64,000 nucleotides of DNA from Plazaster borealis (taxonomy: Eukaryota; Echinodermata; Asteroidea; Forcipulatida; Labidiasteridae). Each line of letters opens with the position of its first letter. Position 1 is the first letter of the stretch. The notes beneath the pieces were generated by a model. It saw nothing but the letters and a program-made list of their open reading frames with translations. It did not search any database and was not told the DNA's origin. The translations under genes were made by a program, and so were the position numbers. The DNA lies in assembly GCA_021014325.1 (NCBI GenBank), contig JAJGQC010000614.1, positions 1 through 64,000 on the forward strand. The letters run 5' to 3'. This document shows, one piece after another, positions 1 to 10,980 of the stretch.

Positions 1-189
1 CCATCTGTCAAAAACCCATAGGTTTTGTGCACGCATTTTGTTAATTCAAAACAAAATACTTAGCTTAGTACAAAATAGTCAGATCCTATATCATATTAAA
101 GCTTAGGTCATGAAGTTATAGAAAAATTTAATTTGCTTAAAATAATTAATTAGTTTAATTAGTTATCATGACATGAATATTTAATTAGC
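1..189. other. AT-rich left edge, no feature seen
   Basis: AT-rich sequence with no exon, repeat unit or RNA gene that I can recognise. From the phase of the first exon at 2405 it should be intron of the receptor gene. Confidence 0.5.
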
Positions 190-1524
190 CAATATTGAGA
201 CCACCGTATCTCAAAAAGTATACAACCGATTTTCAAAGTGTTTTCAGTTATAGACTCCTTGGGCATTGGAGATTAGCCTTGGGTAACCGTGACCCCATGT
301 TGACCTTTACTTCCGGGTCAACCGAGAGTGGGACCATATATCAAGAACTACACAACCGATTTTCAAACTGTTTTCAGTTATAGACTCCTGGGGCATTGGA
401 GGTTTGCCTTGGGTAACCGTGATCCCATGTTGACCTTTACTTCTAGGTCAACCGGAAGTGGGACCATATATCAACAACTATACAACCGATTTTCAAACTT
501 TTTTCAGTTATAGACTCCTTGGGCATTGGAGGTTTGCCTTGGGTAAACCGTGACCCCATGTTGACTTTTACTTCCGGGTCAACCGGAAGTGGGACCATAT
601 ATCAAGAACTATACAACCGATTTTCAAACTTTTTTTCAGTTACAGACTCCTTGGGCATTGGAGATTAATCTTGGGTAACCGTGAACCCATGTTGACCTTT
701 ACTTTAGGGTCTACCGGAAGTGGGACCATATCTCAAGAACTACACAACCGATTTTCAAACTTTTTACAGTTATAGACTCCTTGGGCATTGGAGATTAGCC
801 TTCGGTAACCGTCACCCCAATTGACCTTTACTTACGGGTCAACCGGAAGTGGGACCATATATCAAGAACTACACAACCGATTTTCAAACTTTTTTCAGTT
901 ATGGACTCCTTGGGCATTTGGAGGTTTACCTTGGATAACCGTGACCCCATGTTGTCCTTTACTTCCGGGTCAACCGGAAGTAAGACCATATCTCAAGAAC
1001 TACACAACCGATTTTCAAACTTTGTTCAGTTATAGACTCCTTGGGCATTGGAGATTAGCTTTGGGTAACCGTGTCCCCATGTTGACCTTTACTTCAGGGT
1101 CAACCGGAAGTAGGACCATATCTCAAGAACTACACAACCGATTTTCAAACTTTTTCAGTAATAGATTCCTTTGGCATTGGAGGTTAGCCTTGGGTAACCG
1201 TGACCCCATGTTGACCTTTACTTCCGGGTCAACCGGAAGTAAGACCATATCTCAAGAACTACACAACCGATTTTCCAACTTTTTTCAGTTATAGATTCCT
1301 TTGGCATTGGAGGTTAGCCTTGGGTAACCGTGACCCCATGTTGACCTTTACTTCCGGGTCAACCGGAAGTGACAACATATCTCAAGAGCTACTCAACCGA
1401 TTTTCAAACTTTTTTCAGTCATAAACTCCCTGGGCATTGGAGGTTAGCCTTGGGTAACCGTGACCCCATGTTGACCTTTACTTCCGGGTCAACCGGAAGT
1501 GACAACATATCCTACTCTTGAGAT
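190..1524 (+). repeat. 130-bp tandem satellite, about ten units
   Basis: The anchor CACAACCGATTTTCAAAC recurs at about 221, 351, 481, 612, 743, 872, 1003, 1133, 1262 and 1392, so the period is 129-131 bp. Each unit carries a near-palindromic core, CTTCCGGGTCAACCGGAAGT, preceded by a TGTTGACCTTTA-like stretch. The same core recurs in dispersed form across the window. Units differ by scattered substitutions and short indels, so this is an ageing array. The small open frames across it are by-products of the repeat. Confidence 0.9.
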
Positions 1525-1530
1525 ATGGCG

Positions 1531-1956
1531 TGTCGTGGCCGAGCGGATAAGAACACCGAACTCAAGCTCTGGTGTTTCTGATCAGCAGAGTGTGGGTTCG
1601 AATCCCAGTCGTGACACTTGTGCCCTTAAGCAAGACACTTAACCACATGCTTCGTCCTTCGGATGGGACGTTAAGCCGTGGGTCCGTGTGTTGTGTAATG
1701 CACGTAAAAGAACCCAGTGCACTTATCGAAAAGAGAAGGGGTTCCCCCCGGTGTTCCTGGTTTGATTGGCTGCATATTGCGCCACAGCACCTTGTAAACC
1801 ATTACATGGTGCTATGTAAGGACTTGGTCTCATACTTCAAAAACGTAGCTCCACAATACCTTGCAGGAAAATAATGAACGTTAAAGCGCCTTGAGCGTCA
1901 CTGAGTGACGGATATGTGCGCTATATAAGAAGCCACTATTATTATTATTACTATTA
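1531..1956 (+). mobile_element. tRNA-derived SINE, family A, inside the satellite
   Basis: The head has an A box (TGGCCGAGCGG, 1536-1546) and a B box (GGTTCGAATCC, 1595-1605), as in a Leu/Ser-type tRNA. A body with GCACGTAAAAGAACCC follows, then a tail ending GCGCTATATAAGAAGC and an ATT repeat. The element interrupts the 130-bp satellite, which resumes at about 1957. It is not a functional tRNA gene, because the tRNA-like head runs straight into SINE body. Related pieces lie at 13130, 29303, 50265 (-) and 57988 (-). Confidence 0.85.
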
Positions 1957-2275
1957 CTCAACCGATTTTCAAACTTTTTCAGTCATAAACTCCCTGGGCA
2001 TTGGAGATTAGCCTTGGGTAACCGTGACCATATCTTGACCTTTACTTCTGGGTCAACCGGAAGTGGGACCAAATCTCAAGAAGTACACAGCCAATGTTCA
2101 ATTTCTTTTCAGTTATAAATCCTTTGAGCATTGAAGATTGAACTTGGGTTACCGTGACCCCATGTTGACCTTTACTTCCGGGTCAAACGGAAGTGGGACC
2201 ATATCTCAAGAACTACACAGCCAAATTTCGAATTCTTTTCAGTTTAAAACCTTTGAGCATGTACAAAAAACACGG
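1957..2275 (+). repeat. 130-bp satellite, continuation after the SINE
   Basis: About two and a half more diverged units with the same CCGGGTCAA/CCGGAAGT core, ending near 2270. A short TTA/ATT run follows at about 2316-2340. Confidence 0.8.
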
Positions 2276-2404
2276 AACAGCTTTGTGTTTGTTCACAAAC
2301 ACCTAGTGTCTAGTTATTATTATTATTATTATTTTATTTTTATACGTAAATATTGTTAACTCAGCCGTAACTTATTTTGAATCAAATATAATTAAATCCC
2401 ACAG

Positions 2405-2518
2405 AATGCAGTGAAAGCGAGTACGTCTGTGATTCTGGTCTAGGGTGCTTGGCGAATACTTCTCAGGTTTGCGATGGGTTTAGAGACTGCATTTTCAATG
2501 AGGACGAGTTGGGATGCG
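2405..2518 (+). CDS. Receptor exon: LDLa module 1
   Basis: A 114-bp exon between an ACAG acceptor and a GTAAG donor, phase 1 at both ends. It encodes one LDL-receptor class A module with six cysteines and the calcium-binding pattern CDGFRDC followed by NEDELGC. LDLa modules fold around calcium; in relaxin receptors the N-terminal LDLa is needed for signalling. Phase 1-1 lets it splice directly to the next LDLa at 4065. It is the first receptor exon in the window; because its own first codon is split, at least one exon must lie upstream. I cannot assign the exact orthologue. Confidence 0.85.
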
Positions 2519-4064
2519 GTAAGTTATTTTTGGGCAGTTGTTTAATTGTATCCCATTCACACATTTCATCGCATCATATAGAAATCTTTAGGAGGTACAT
2601 TATATGTTTTAAATGGCTAATCTATTCTGTACAATTTCTTGATACATTTATTACTGTTAACATTTTCAGCAAGTTTCAGGACGTACCTGACACGTAATAG
2701 TTTCGTAGTTACTCTATTATGCTCTGATTAGGATGACCGCCGTATCAGTATTTACTTATCAGTATTTACATTTTGCGTTTCCACGAAGTGAAGTATCACT
2801 AAATGCCACTTTAAACACGCCGTGTAGGTCTTCTACGTTTCAACGAAGCTATAGGTAATTACCTTTTTTCACCTGGGAAGTGATGTATGCAATGGTTTCC
2901 ATCGCTCTGTTTGAACGTTTCTTGTTTTCATTTTATTTTACTAAGTGACGTCTGTGTTTAGGAATTGTAAAATCATCAACACAGTTGCAATTTTGAAAAC
3001 ACAATTACAGTTTTGTATCAAGGACGAAGTCAGCTTTACTTAGATGTTAACGTTTTTTTTAAATTAGTAAGCAATCTCCGAAAGAGGAGTTTGAACATTA
3101 GTTCAACTTCAACTGCGATTTTCTCCAAACACGGAAATAGTGCTGTGGTTTACCAAATGTCAGTTCGTGGCGCATTGTAAGATAGATTTGATTTCAAGTT
3201 TGAGATCGTGGTTATTCCTCTGAATCAGTCACGCCCCCCCCCCCCGCCCACAGATTGGCTATAGCACGCTCTAACTCGCGATCTCAGACTTGACCCCCTT
3301 GCTTATACGGGATGTCAATTTATTCACAAAATTTACATAACAACACTGATACCAGAAAAATGGCCAATCAGGAGGTCACTAATGGCCGCAACTATTACCA
3401 TATGTTACATTTACTTCAGCATTTTCTGTTAAATCTCATTATTTGCTCTTTATTTTGCATAGTGCTTCGTACGTATGGAACTCAACATTTATAGCTCAAA
3501 TAATACAAGATCTTACATTTTTGAAAACACATACTAAATTACCTGATTCTTACTAAAATATTTACCTTGTTACCTATGGTTTGAATGGAATCGTCGAGTA
3601 ATTTTCCTCCGACGTTTATATTTATTTTGAATTTAAAAACTAGAATCGATTTGTTTGTTTTTCGAAAGCTGCAAGTTGAATTAAAGAGTAGCGACATAGT
3701 TTAATTAGATGTGCGTCAATGTTGTATAACTGTACTATATCCCTAGGTATAAACTGTTACATTTGAATATTCATTAATATCGAAGGCTTTTGCGATTCTG
3801 ACCAATCACAATGTTCCGTCCACTTTTCAACTAATTCACCATAGGGTGTGTACAAACCATGTCGGGGATAGTCCACAATACTGTACTGGCTATCAGGAAG
3901 ATAACAATCGCTACCACAGACTTGGAATGAAGTCTAAATGTTAGACAGCCATCAAGCCAACAAGCAAGCTGGCAATAAGGCATGCAATGAAATAAGCAAG
4001 CATAGGAGCAATCTAAATAGTATTCGAACCGTTCACTTTTAGTATCCCATTCTTTCCTAAACAG
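2519..4064 (+). other. Intron between LDLa 1 and LDLa 2
   Basis: AT-rich intron. It has a run of C at about 3234-3245 and no recognisable exon or mobile element. The short open frames look like chance. Confidence 0.6.
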
Positions 4065-4175
4065 GTACTTGTGATCGTCTGAAATTTCAGTGCGATTCGA
4101 ATAAATGCATTTCGTTTGAGAAAATATGCGATGGCCACCTTGACTGCGATGACTATACAGACGAACTCGGCTGTG
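4065..4175 (+). CDS. Receptor exon: LDLa module 2
   Basis: A 111-bp exon after TAAACAG and before GTAAGG, phase 1-1. It encodes a six-cysteine LDLa module with CDGHLDC and DYTDELGC, so the acidic calcium cage is intact. Reading frame and phases agree with the exon at 2405 and with the CUB exon at 17022. The intron that follows is nearly 13 kb and carries most of the mobile DNA of the left third of the window. Confidence 0.87.
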
Positions 4176-4339
4176 GTAAGGAATTAACAATTTTTCCTCG
4201 AAAAACTCTTGGGCCGAATTTCAAAGAGCTGTAGCTTAAGTATTCTTCTTCTTATTATTATTTAAGATGTTTTTCTTTATCCATTTTATTATACATCCTA
4301 TAGAGCCGGATCCAGACCGGATCTGAGGCGCTAAAGGGG

Positions 4340-4760
4340 GTGTTATTTAATGAACAATATTCTTCGTTATGTTTGGGTTGTTCCGCGGAGTGCTATCTTC
4401 TGGACTAGGTTGATGTTAATGTTGCCTGGGATACGGTCGATGAATTTATCTAGTCCCCTTTTCACTTGTCCTAGAGGTCCGATGACCACTGGTATTGTCT
4501 CAGACTTCATTCCCCACATCCTGTTGATCTCGATCTCAAGGTCTTTATACTTGGACAGCTTTTCAGTTACTTTCACGGAGGTGTTTCGTTCAAAGGGTAT
4601 TGATACGTCTATGAGTATACACCTCTGGTCCTTCTTATCCCTGATGATGATGTCAGGGCCCAATTTGCTTACCGTAAACAAAGAATCGGCGCTTACGGAA
4701 GCAGGGAATTCCGCGCTAACGTCAAGCATAATCCACGGGTTAGTGGGGGTATTTCCGCTT
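4340..4760 (-). pseudogene. LINE 3' fragment: restriction-like endonuclease domain
   Basis: The - strand reads a 120-residue open frame (4729-4367) with GPDIIIRDKKDQ, then LIDVSIPFERN, KLSKYKDLEIEINRMW and PVVIGPLG. This is the C-terminal PD..ID-type domain typical of non-LTR elements with a restriction-like endonuclease (R2/R4-like). No reverse transcriptase lies next to it, so it is a 5'-truncated, dead copy in the receptor intron. The class is recognised by motif; I cannot name the family. Confidence 0.65.
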
Positions 4761-4934
4761 GTGCGCGTGCTTAGTCCACGTTACTAGGCATTCTTCGTAT
4801 ACACAGTTAGCGCAGAAATTCGGCGCGTGCCCTGCAAGCGAAGAATGGTGATCGCAAGCGCAGAATTTGGCGGTAAGCAGAGCCATGAAATTCGGCCCAG
4901 GTATACTCGCTTTTACTCTTGCCTTGGGCGGCAA

Positions 4935-5290
4935 TGATAAGGCACTCCAAAAGACAGTACCTGAACTTATTATTATTTCATTTTATCACAACATACAAAA
5001 GAAAGATCATATTTTTCTTTGTGCCGGTAACTCCTCGAGTCAGGCTACGTCCCGTAGCCTTAGATCTCAAGGGTATTTCTCAGGATCCTTGCTGTTCCCA
5101 AAAGCGCCGCCTTCTACCCTCACATTTGTCCCTATTTCATCTAGATGTTTCCCGATTGCTTTGGGTAGGTGCCAAGTGCTCCAACCACCTCAGGGACTAC
5201 TTTCACTTTCACCTGCCAAATTTTATGAAGTTCCCTGGCCAGGTCTTGGTACTTCTGGATCCCGAACAGGCAGTAAGCCATTTTGAAATA
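4935..5290 (-). pseudogene. Second LINE 3' fragment with related endonuclease C-terminus
   Basis: The - strand gives QKYQDLARELHKIW, VVPEVVGALGT, then in broken frames the FWEQQGS-like end that such elements carry as a GTARILRKVL-like tail. It is a separate and more diverged copy from the one at 4340-4760, in the same orientation. Frame breaks show it is dead. Confidence 0.55.
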
Positions 5291-5554
5291 TGATGGACAC
5301 AATACTATGGCACTAGATCTGGATAAATTTGTCTGTACACACCCAAACAATGGAGGTAGAAATAGACTCCATGCCCAAACCAAACAGTGCACATAGCTCT
5401 GTGTTGCAGTCACTCTTTATATTTTCCTTTGTTCTGTACACTTTTAAAAGACCATTACACATGTTTAATGGTAGCATAAATGTCAGTTGGACGGAAACAG
5501 AGGTCAAGTCAATCTTATTCTCGGGTTTTCTTTGTTGATTTGTTACTGATTGAA

Positions 5555-5618
5555 CTAACACGGTCTGCCATTTTGTGGCGTCAAAAATATGGTTCTACAA
5601 AATGGCGGACCGTGTTAG
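5555..5618. repeat. Short perfect-armed hairpin
   Basis: CTAACACGGTCTGCCATTTT and its inverse complement (one mismatch) flank a short loop. This is a 64-bp foldback, perhaps the remnant ends of a small DNA transposon. Confidence 0.7.
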
Positions 5619-5727
5619 CTTACGAAGTAAAAGAAAAACCACACACAATTTCGAGATATATTTGTGGGGATCAGTATAACAAAAATATGCTTACCAGAAA
5701 AACAAATTACTAGCTAAATTATTAAGA

Positions 5728-5990
5728 GAGCTCGAAATAGGTTTTTACAAAAGCTAAAACAAGTTATTGCGAAATTGATTCGTGCTGTCAAAATAATTTC
5801 TCTCGAAAACATTATGAGCGCTCAAAATAGTTTATGTTGTGCGCTCGGAATGAATTATTTTGAGAGCTCGAAATAAATTATTGCAAAAGCTAAACAAACT
5901 ATTGCAATATCATTTCGTGCTCTAAAAATCAGTTCACTCGAAATCATTTTTAACGCTCAAAGTAATTTATTTTGAGTGAACAAAATAATT
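5728..5990. repeat. Two diverged tandem units of about 130 bp
   Basis: Two successive blocks share GAGCTCGAAATA, AAAGCTAAA, TTCGTGCT and CGCTCAAA-TAATTTATTTTGAG in the same order. The first starts at about 5728 and the second at about 5861. Confidence 0.6.
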
Positions 5991-6000
5991 TCGTTAGCAA

Positions 6001-6340
6001 TCACGGGTGGCATGTTGGCTTGTGCGTAAAGCGCTTGCCTCTCACCAAGGTGACCCAGGTTCGATACCCGGCCAGGGCCATATGTGAGTTAAGTTGTGCG
6101 TTGGTTCTCTGCTTTACCACGAGGGTTTTCCAGACCATCCGGTTTTCCTCCCTCGGAAAAAAATCAAACACTTTCGATCTCTGGCTGTGCTCCGTGGTCA
6201 TAATGGGTTGATGTGGCTGGCTGCCAAAGGCGCCCTTGCATGCCTGCTTCTCGAACACGTTGTAGCCGCGTCCTTCGCAATTCAGCTCTTAGCTGCCAGT
6301 AAGGATGATTAGCCTCCCAAATTATTATTATTATTATAAA
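6001..6340 (+). mobile_element. tRNA-derived SINE, family B
   Basis: A tRNA-like head with a B box GGTTCGATACC (6058-6068) is followed by a body including GTGCGTTGGTTCTCT, GTTGTAGCCGCGTCCTTC and GATGATTAGCCTCCCAAATT, then an ATT tail. A second copy in the same orientation is at 13421-13705. The body differs from family A. Confidence 0.8.
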
Positions 6341-7092
6341 GAACTCAAAGTATTTCAGTCTGTAGTTGTTATTTGTTTTCATTACATGTCCCTTTATTCA
6401 CACGAACCGCTGCTTTCCGACATTTTGATCAAGTTTTTGCTTGTAAAACGAGTCCGCAGTCTGACGTCACAGTGTTGTTTTGATTACTATGGGCTTAAGG
6501 GCTTTTCGTGAAACTCGGCGTCTTTGCCCAGCGTAACATCGATCAAAGTGTTTGTATACAGTGCCCCTTACATTCTTAAAACTGTCAGGTTAGAAGTCAG
6601 AATTGACTCAGTTCCGATCGAGTCCCAAGGGGCATTTTAAAACCAGTTTCCGGTTCAGCCTGATTCAGGAATGGGTCAGCCTCCTCCCCCAAACCTTGAA
6701 TCCGGGTAACATTCTGCTTTGGGGGTTTGTATAGTGTAGGGATAGCAGTTGTCATACTGCAAACAAATAAACAAATAAACAGATACAAAATAAATTATCT
6801 TAATACTTCACTCCGAGGGCAGTGGAGTAATTAGACAATCTCAATTGAACACTATTTTGACCACGTGAGGGCGCTTTTATAAGGAATTGTCTTGCATCAC
6901 AATTACAGTTTCATCTTATTTTAATTGCCTGCATGTAGTTTTATAGCATCAACGACGAAATACATTCAAAACTTCAAAACGCGGTCAAAAATACGGCGAA
7001 TTGGGGGAGGGGCCAGCGGGAACAAAGCGATATCGGTTTTGATTTTATTTGAAAATAATTTGTATTTGTACTATTATATTTTTTTTTTTACT
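6341..7092. other. Intron DNA, nothing recognised
   Basis: Only a short AAAC-type repeat near 6761-6780. No supported exon or element. Confidence 0.5.
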
Positions 7093-7172
7093 TGGCCTTA
7101 TCAATGTACCTAAAACTGATCCCTGCGGTACGCCGACCTTTAGTGGTTTGGTTGGTGTTATATCCTCCAGCC
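7093..7172 (-). pseudogene. Reverse transcriptase remnant (PQGSVLG motif)
   Basis: The - strand translates to PLKVGVPQGSVLGTLI. The PQGS(V)LG block is a hallmark of jockey/CR1-type LINE reverse transcriptases. Only about 80 bp are recognisable. Confidence 0.6.
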
Positions 7173-8578
7173 AGTGAGAAAAAACAGTATAGCGAGAGCC
7201 GACGGCAGTTCGACGAAAATCTTACTCAAATTAAGGCAACAGTCATTGTGTAACCGACTTTTCTTTGATGTTTACGTGAAAAGAGTTTCTGGTGCGTGTG
7301 CGAGTTGCCAGTTCTTCTCTTGTGTTTTTAACTAAATCTGCTTGATCGATTGTTGTACCTACCAGACATGTGTATCTACTGTTAAAAGGGGGAAAGAATT
7401 ATTAATCTTATTATCTTTGAACTTTTTTTTTAATATTCATAACATCATTTTTTTAGTTCAGAAATATACGGTCGTACGGTAGTCATCTAAGTATACGCGC
7501 TGATTGGCACACGAGTTCAATCGGTGTACAAACAAGGTGGAGGGATTTGCTCAATTTCGAGATTGCGCTCAGTTCAATGTTAGAATGAACAGAATTTTAT
7601 TATGAATCCCATGTTAATGATTTATTTTATACCATTAATTATGGGGCTTGGGGCTACTAATATTAATAAGGTCATACTAGAACCCAGTAACTGGAATGAT
7701 GTCAAGGAGCTCAGTCATTTCTGTTGGGAAGCTCAAGCACATAACCGCAGGTGTGTGCAACAGGAGTTCTTGAGAAGTCACTCAGTGGTTCCAAAAACCT
7801 CACCTTAATGGTTAATGCAATCAGGACATCTGCACCTGTTAGAAGAACAATTTTTATCATCTATACTCCAATACAGTGCACACATTGCTGAGTGTAACAT
7901 TTGAAAAAATACATTTGAGAGATGCATTTTCAGTTCAATTTATCAATGTTCAGGCAATCCTTTTGCAATATACAATAATTAGCAAAATATTTGTCATGTA
8001 CATGTACAGAAAATAACTAATTAAACCCTGCGTGACACCATCAAAAAAATTCACAGTCGGACAGCATCATTGACTCATTGAGTAACAGTTAGATTTTAGC
8101 GTGTAACACATTTTTGTTGAGAACCGAATCACCTTTAAATCACCCAAAGAATTATATATAGACCCTTTCGACTAAATAAAAACAATTCAAGCAACATTTA
8201 TTTTAAGATGAGCCCACATGTGTCTCTTTGTAGAGTTCATACCACTTTACCTTATTAGTACCAATGCTGAGTAATTGCTGTACAATGCCTTTGGGAATTT
8301 TGGGAGAGCTGGTCATTGATGGATTTTTTTTAGTGAAAGAAAACCCTCCCAATGGTAACAAGACAATTGGAATGCTATTTGGCTAGGTGTAAGTGTGGAA
8401 CTTGGAATGTTTTAGATTTTTTAGAGTACAAACTTTTTAATTAAAACTGACACTCAATGAGTGAGCGATGGCATCATGCAGAGTTAACACAATAATAGAA
8501 GGTGCATCATATACCTTCATTTTTTAATAGTGAAACCTATAATATGTACAACTGATTTTACCTTTAGGTTAGACTACA
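7173..8578. other. Intron DNA, nothing recognised
   Basis: AT-rich sequence without a repeat or exon that I can support. A 68-codon + strand frame at 7602-7808 has no recognisable domain. Confidence 0.45.
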
Positions 8579-8765
8579 CTAACATGGAGCTAAAAATGAC
8601 AGGTTAGCGATTTGTTTGAAATTAAGAAAGCAGGTGAAAATGTTTCCGTCTAAAAGAAAAAGTACAGTACCTGTCCAAAATCTAAGAAACCTTAGAAGAC
8701 GTTCCTCAGGGCATTGCCTTATGTTTTTCTTCAAGAAGGTAGAGATGCTCTGTTCTTTTCTCAAA
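8579..8765 (-). pseudogene. Antisense HECT-like gene, C-lobe exon
   Basis: The - strand exon follows the acceptor CATCCTGCAG and reads SISTFLKKNIRQCPEERLL then RFLRFWTGTVLF. This matches the C-lobe block of HECT-type ubiquitin ligases (usual form RFLRF.TGSD). It joins in phase 2 to the exon that ends at 9046, giving G at the split codon. A TAG follows APC and interrupts what looks like the usual C-x-C-x-L ending, so the active C-terminus is probably lost. The exon lies antisense in an intron of the receptor gene. Confidence 0.55.
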
Positions 8766-8806
8766 CTGCAGGATGGATGTCACTTTGTGCGATGTGGGCT
8801 TTAGCT

Positions 8807-9032
8807 TGCAAAAACTGGGGTGTTAAAATTTACACCATGGGTGTTGTCACATATAGATACCGAAGAGAGATTCAAAATTAACATATTAAGGTGTTAAAAT
8901 AACACCAATGTAATTGTTTTTGCAGAAAAAAAAGTGTTATTTTAACACCCTATGGTGTTAATTTTGATTCTCTCTTCGGTATCTATATGTGACAACACCC
9001 ATGGTGTCAATTTTAACACCCCAGTTTTTGCA
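8807..9032. mobile_element. Palindromic miniature element, copy 1
   Basis: A 226-bp near-perfect inverted repeat. Ends are TGCAAAAACTGGGGTG and its complement; inside are mirrored ACACCATGGGTGTTGTCACA and GATACCGAAGAGAGA. A second, more diverged copy is at 45150-45353. It has no coding capacity, so it is a MITE-like element. It sits in the intron of the antisense HECT gene. Confidence 0.85.
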
Positions 9033-9045
9033 GTTTACCGCTTAC

Positions 9046-10574
9046 CCAGACCCCCCTTTTGGTAGTAGTTGTGTCAAATGTTGTTTGAGAGGAACCCGCC
9101 AGCATTCTGATATGCATGAAGGATCCTGGATCAGTTCTTTATGAGCCACTTCTGACAAGATTGTTTTTAAGTTGTCCTCACGAAAGCAGACTTTCAACTC
9201 ATGGGAATCCAGCATATCAACAAATAAGTCATCTTCACTTACACTCCGAAAATCTGCAAGAGCTTGCTCGATGATTTTTGTCTCGTGGTCCGGGATAAAC
9301 AGCAAGAATGTATTAACAAGTTCTTATTCTTGTGTTTCATGTCCAAAACAATGATTTATGAATGGTTTTGCAAGTTTAATGGAGAAATAGCCCACTGTTT
9401 TAAATCCAATAATCATAACTTCAGCAACATATTCCCATGGTTCTTTCATGTCATGTCGGGTTACTGGTACTGTTATGATACTTCCAGTTGTACATTTTTT
9501 GTTGAATGTTTCCCAGTATTCAGCGAGGGCGTCTCTGAAGACGCCCCCGTTATCTTCCCCCTTTTCAACAGTACCATTTGGTAGAATCATCTCGATTTCA
9601 ATAACGGCATCATTCGATGTTATTGTGCCGTTTTTAACAGCGTTGTTTAGTTCTACAAAACCTGACCCCGATGGACTTTGATTCTTTGAATTTTGTTTCC
9701 TGGTGTTGAGGTAGTCCTCTCGCTGGAGGAAGGACGAAATTTTGCAGGGTTATCACTGAGGAATTCATATGGGAGAGTGTCATGGAATATTTCTTCATTG
9801 ACAAGACCACCTCCAAATAGAACTTCATCATCTGAAGACAGTGAAATTGACTCGAGGAAAGGCTCAGAATTGTGTGAAGGTCTAGAAGGTCGTGCGATGT
9901 TTGATTGGTCCTCGTCATCAGATGTATCTCTGGTCTGAGGTGTCTCAGGCGAGCTCGGTGGAACAGCTGAGTTAGTTGTGGTGTTGGAGGATGACTTTGG
10001 AACATCTTTTTCTTCTCTACGCTTGGTAAATATGTAAATTCTCAACATTTTTAACTTCATGAGCTCAAGAAGTTCAAGCAATGTCGTTGATGGATCTAAA
10101 ATGTTGTCCTGGTGGTCTTTCATTGTAACTTTAAACTTTGTTGCTTTTCCTAGTTTTGATTTTCCATTTGGAAAGAACAATTTTATGGCAATGTCTTTTA
10201 TCTCTGCCATTGTTTCATCTTTATCGAGTTTAAGATGTCTTGTTCCACCTCCTCTTTGTTGCCTGTACTGAGAAAAACATTCCCCATTGAAAATTTTCCA
10301 ACCTATCTCAAAACGGCGTTTCTGTCTAACAGCATTTGTATTTCCGGTCAATTTACTACTTCGGTTGTCCTTTGAGTTTCCACCAAAATATTTACGCTTC
10401 TTGCCCCGATTTTTGGTCCATTAAACTAAGGGTTGGCTTACTAATAGCTCCATCCTTTGAACTGACTTCTTTTTTTCTGCTACAATACTGCCGAACTGCT
10501 ATTCTGTCACCAAGCTTCGGTAAAAAATGTTGTAGATCTTTATCAGACATATCAGCTACTGTCACACAGTCAAT
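9046..10574 (-). pseudogene. Antisense G2E3-like HECT gene, main exon, frame-damaged
   Basis: After the acceptor TTTATTCCTAG at 10575 the - strand reads MSDKDLQHFLPKLGDRIAV (SAM-like end). It then gives RRFEIGWKIFNG and IKLFFPNGKSKLG, a serine/acidic linker, and from about 9660 the HECT N-lobe: GEDNGGVFRDALAEYWE, YFSIKLAKPFI and EVAHKELIQ. The donor is GG|GTAAGC at 9045. The order resembles G2/M-phase-specific E3 ligase-like proteins of aquatic animals, which transfer ubiquitin through a C-lobe cysteine. Lesions are a frameshift near 10400 in a G run, a second shift between about 9650 and 9740, and an in-frame TAA at 9326-9324. It could instead be a live gene with sequence indels, but nonsense codons argue for a pseudogene. 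Confidence 0.65.
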
Positions 10575-10920
10575 CTAGGAATAAAACAAATAAAGGAATT
10601 ATTTAAAGCTCTGGTAAAAAGAAATACCACCAACGGCAACAACAATAAATTTAAAAATATATATATTTTAAATACATTGTAAAATAAGAAGAAAATAAGC
10701 ATGCTTTTCAAAACAGCCAATCTAAATGTTGGTAATCACCAATTATTCATAATTGTACAATTTAAGAAAGCACTCTGAGTGATGCCCTCGTCCGAAAGCA
10801 ACTTTTTTACTCTTTCCCACCATTTAATGATAAATTGCTACGTGGCTTTTAAATTAAACTCTTTTAAAACTATTATTTAAATTCAATTTAATGTGCTCAG
10901 CAGGCATCTGGTATACACAC

Positions 10921-10980
10921 CTCCTCAGCAATCATCATCTTTACTCTCTCTTCTGGAATTTTTCTCTACTCGGCAAGAAA
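10921..10980 (-). pseudogene. Antisense HECT-like gene, upstream SAM-like exon
   Basis: A 60-bp phase 0-0 exon lies between a long T-tract acceptor (TTTTTTTCAAG) and the donor GAG|GTGTGT. It encodes IPEERVKMMIAEE, which joins directly to IDCVTVADMSDKDL of the next exon, a good SAM-like helix series. Codon 5 is TAG (10968-10966), so as read it would terminate early. An acceptor just after that TAG is a weaker alternative. Confidence 0.5.

Noticed and set aside
1531..1615. Functional tRNA gene with A and B boxes
   Set aside because: The head continues into a SINE body with an ATT tail, and the same head-body unit recurs elsewhere; the cloverleaf is incomplete.
7602..7808. Short + strand gene
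   Set aside because: No motif, no neighbouring exon in phase; treated as chance.
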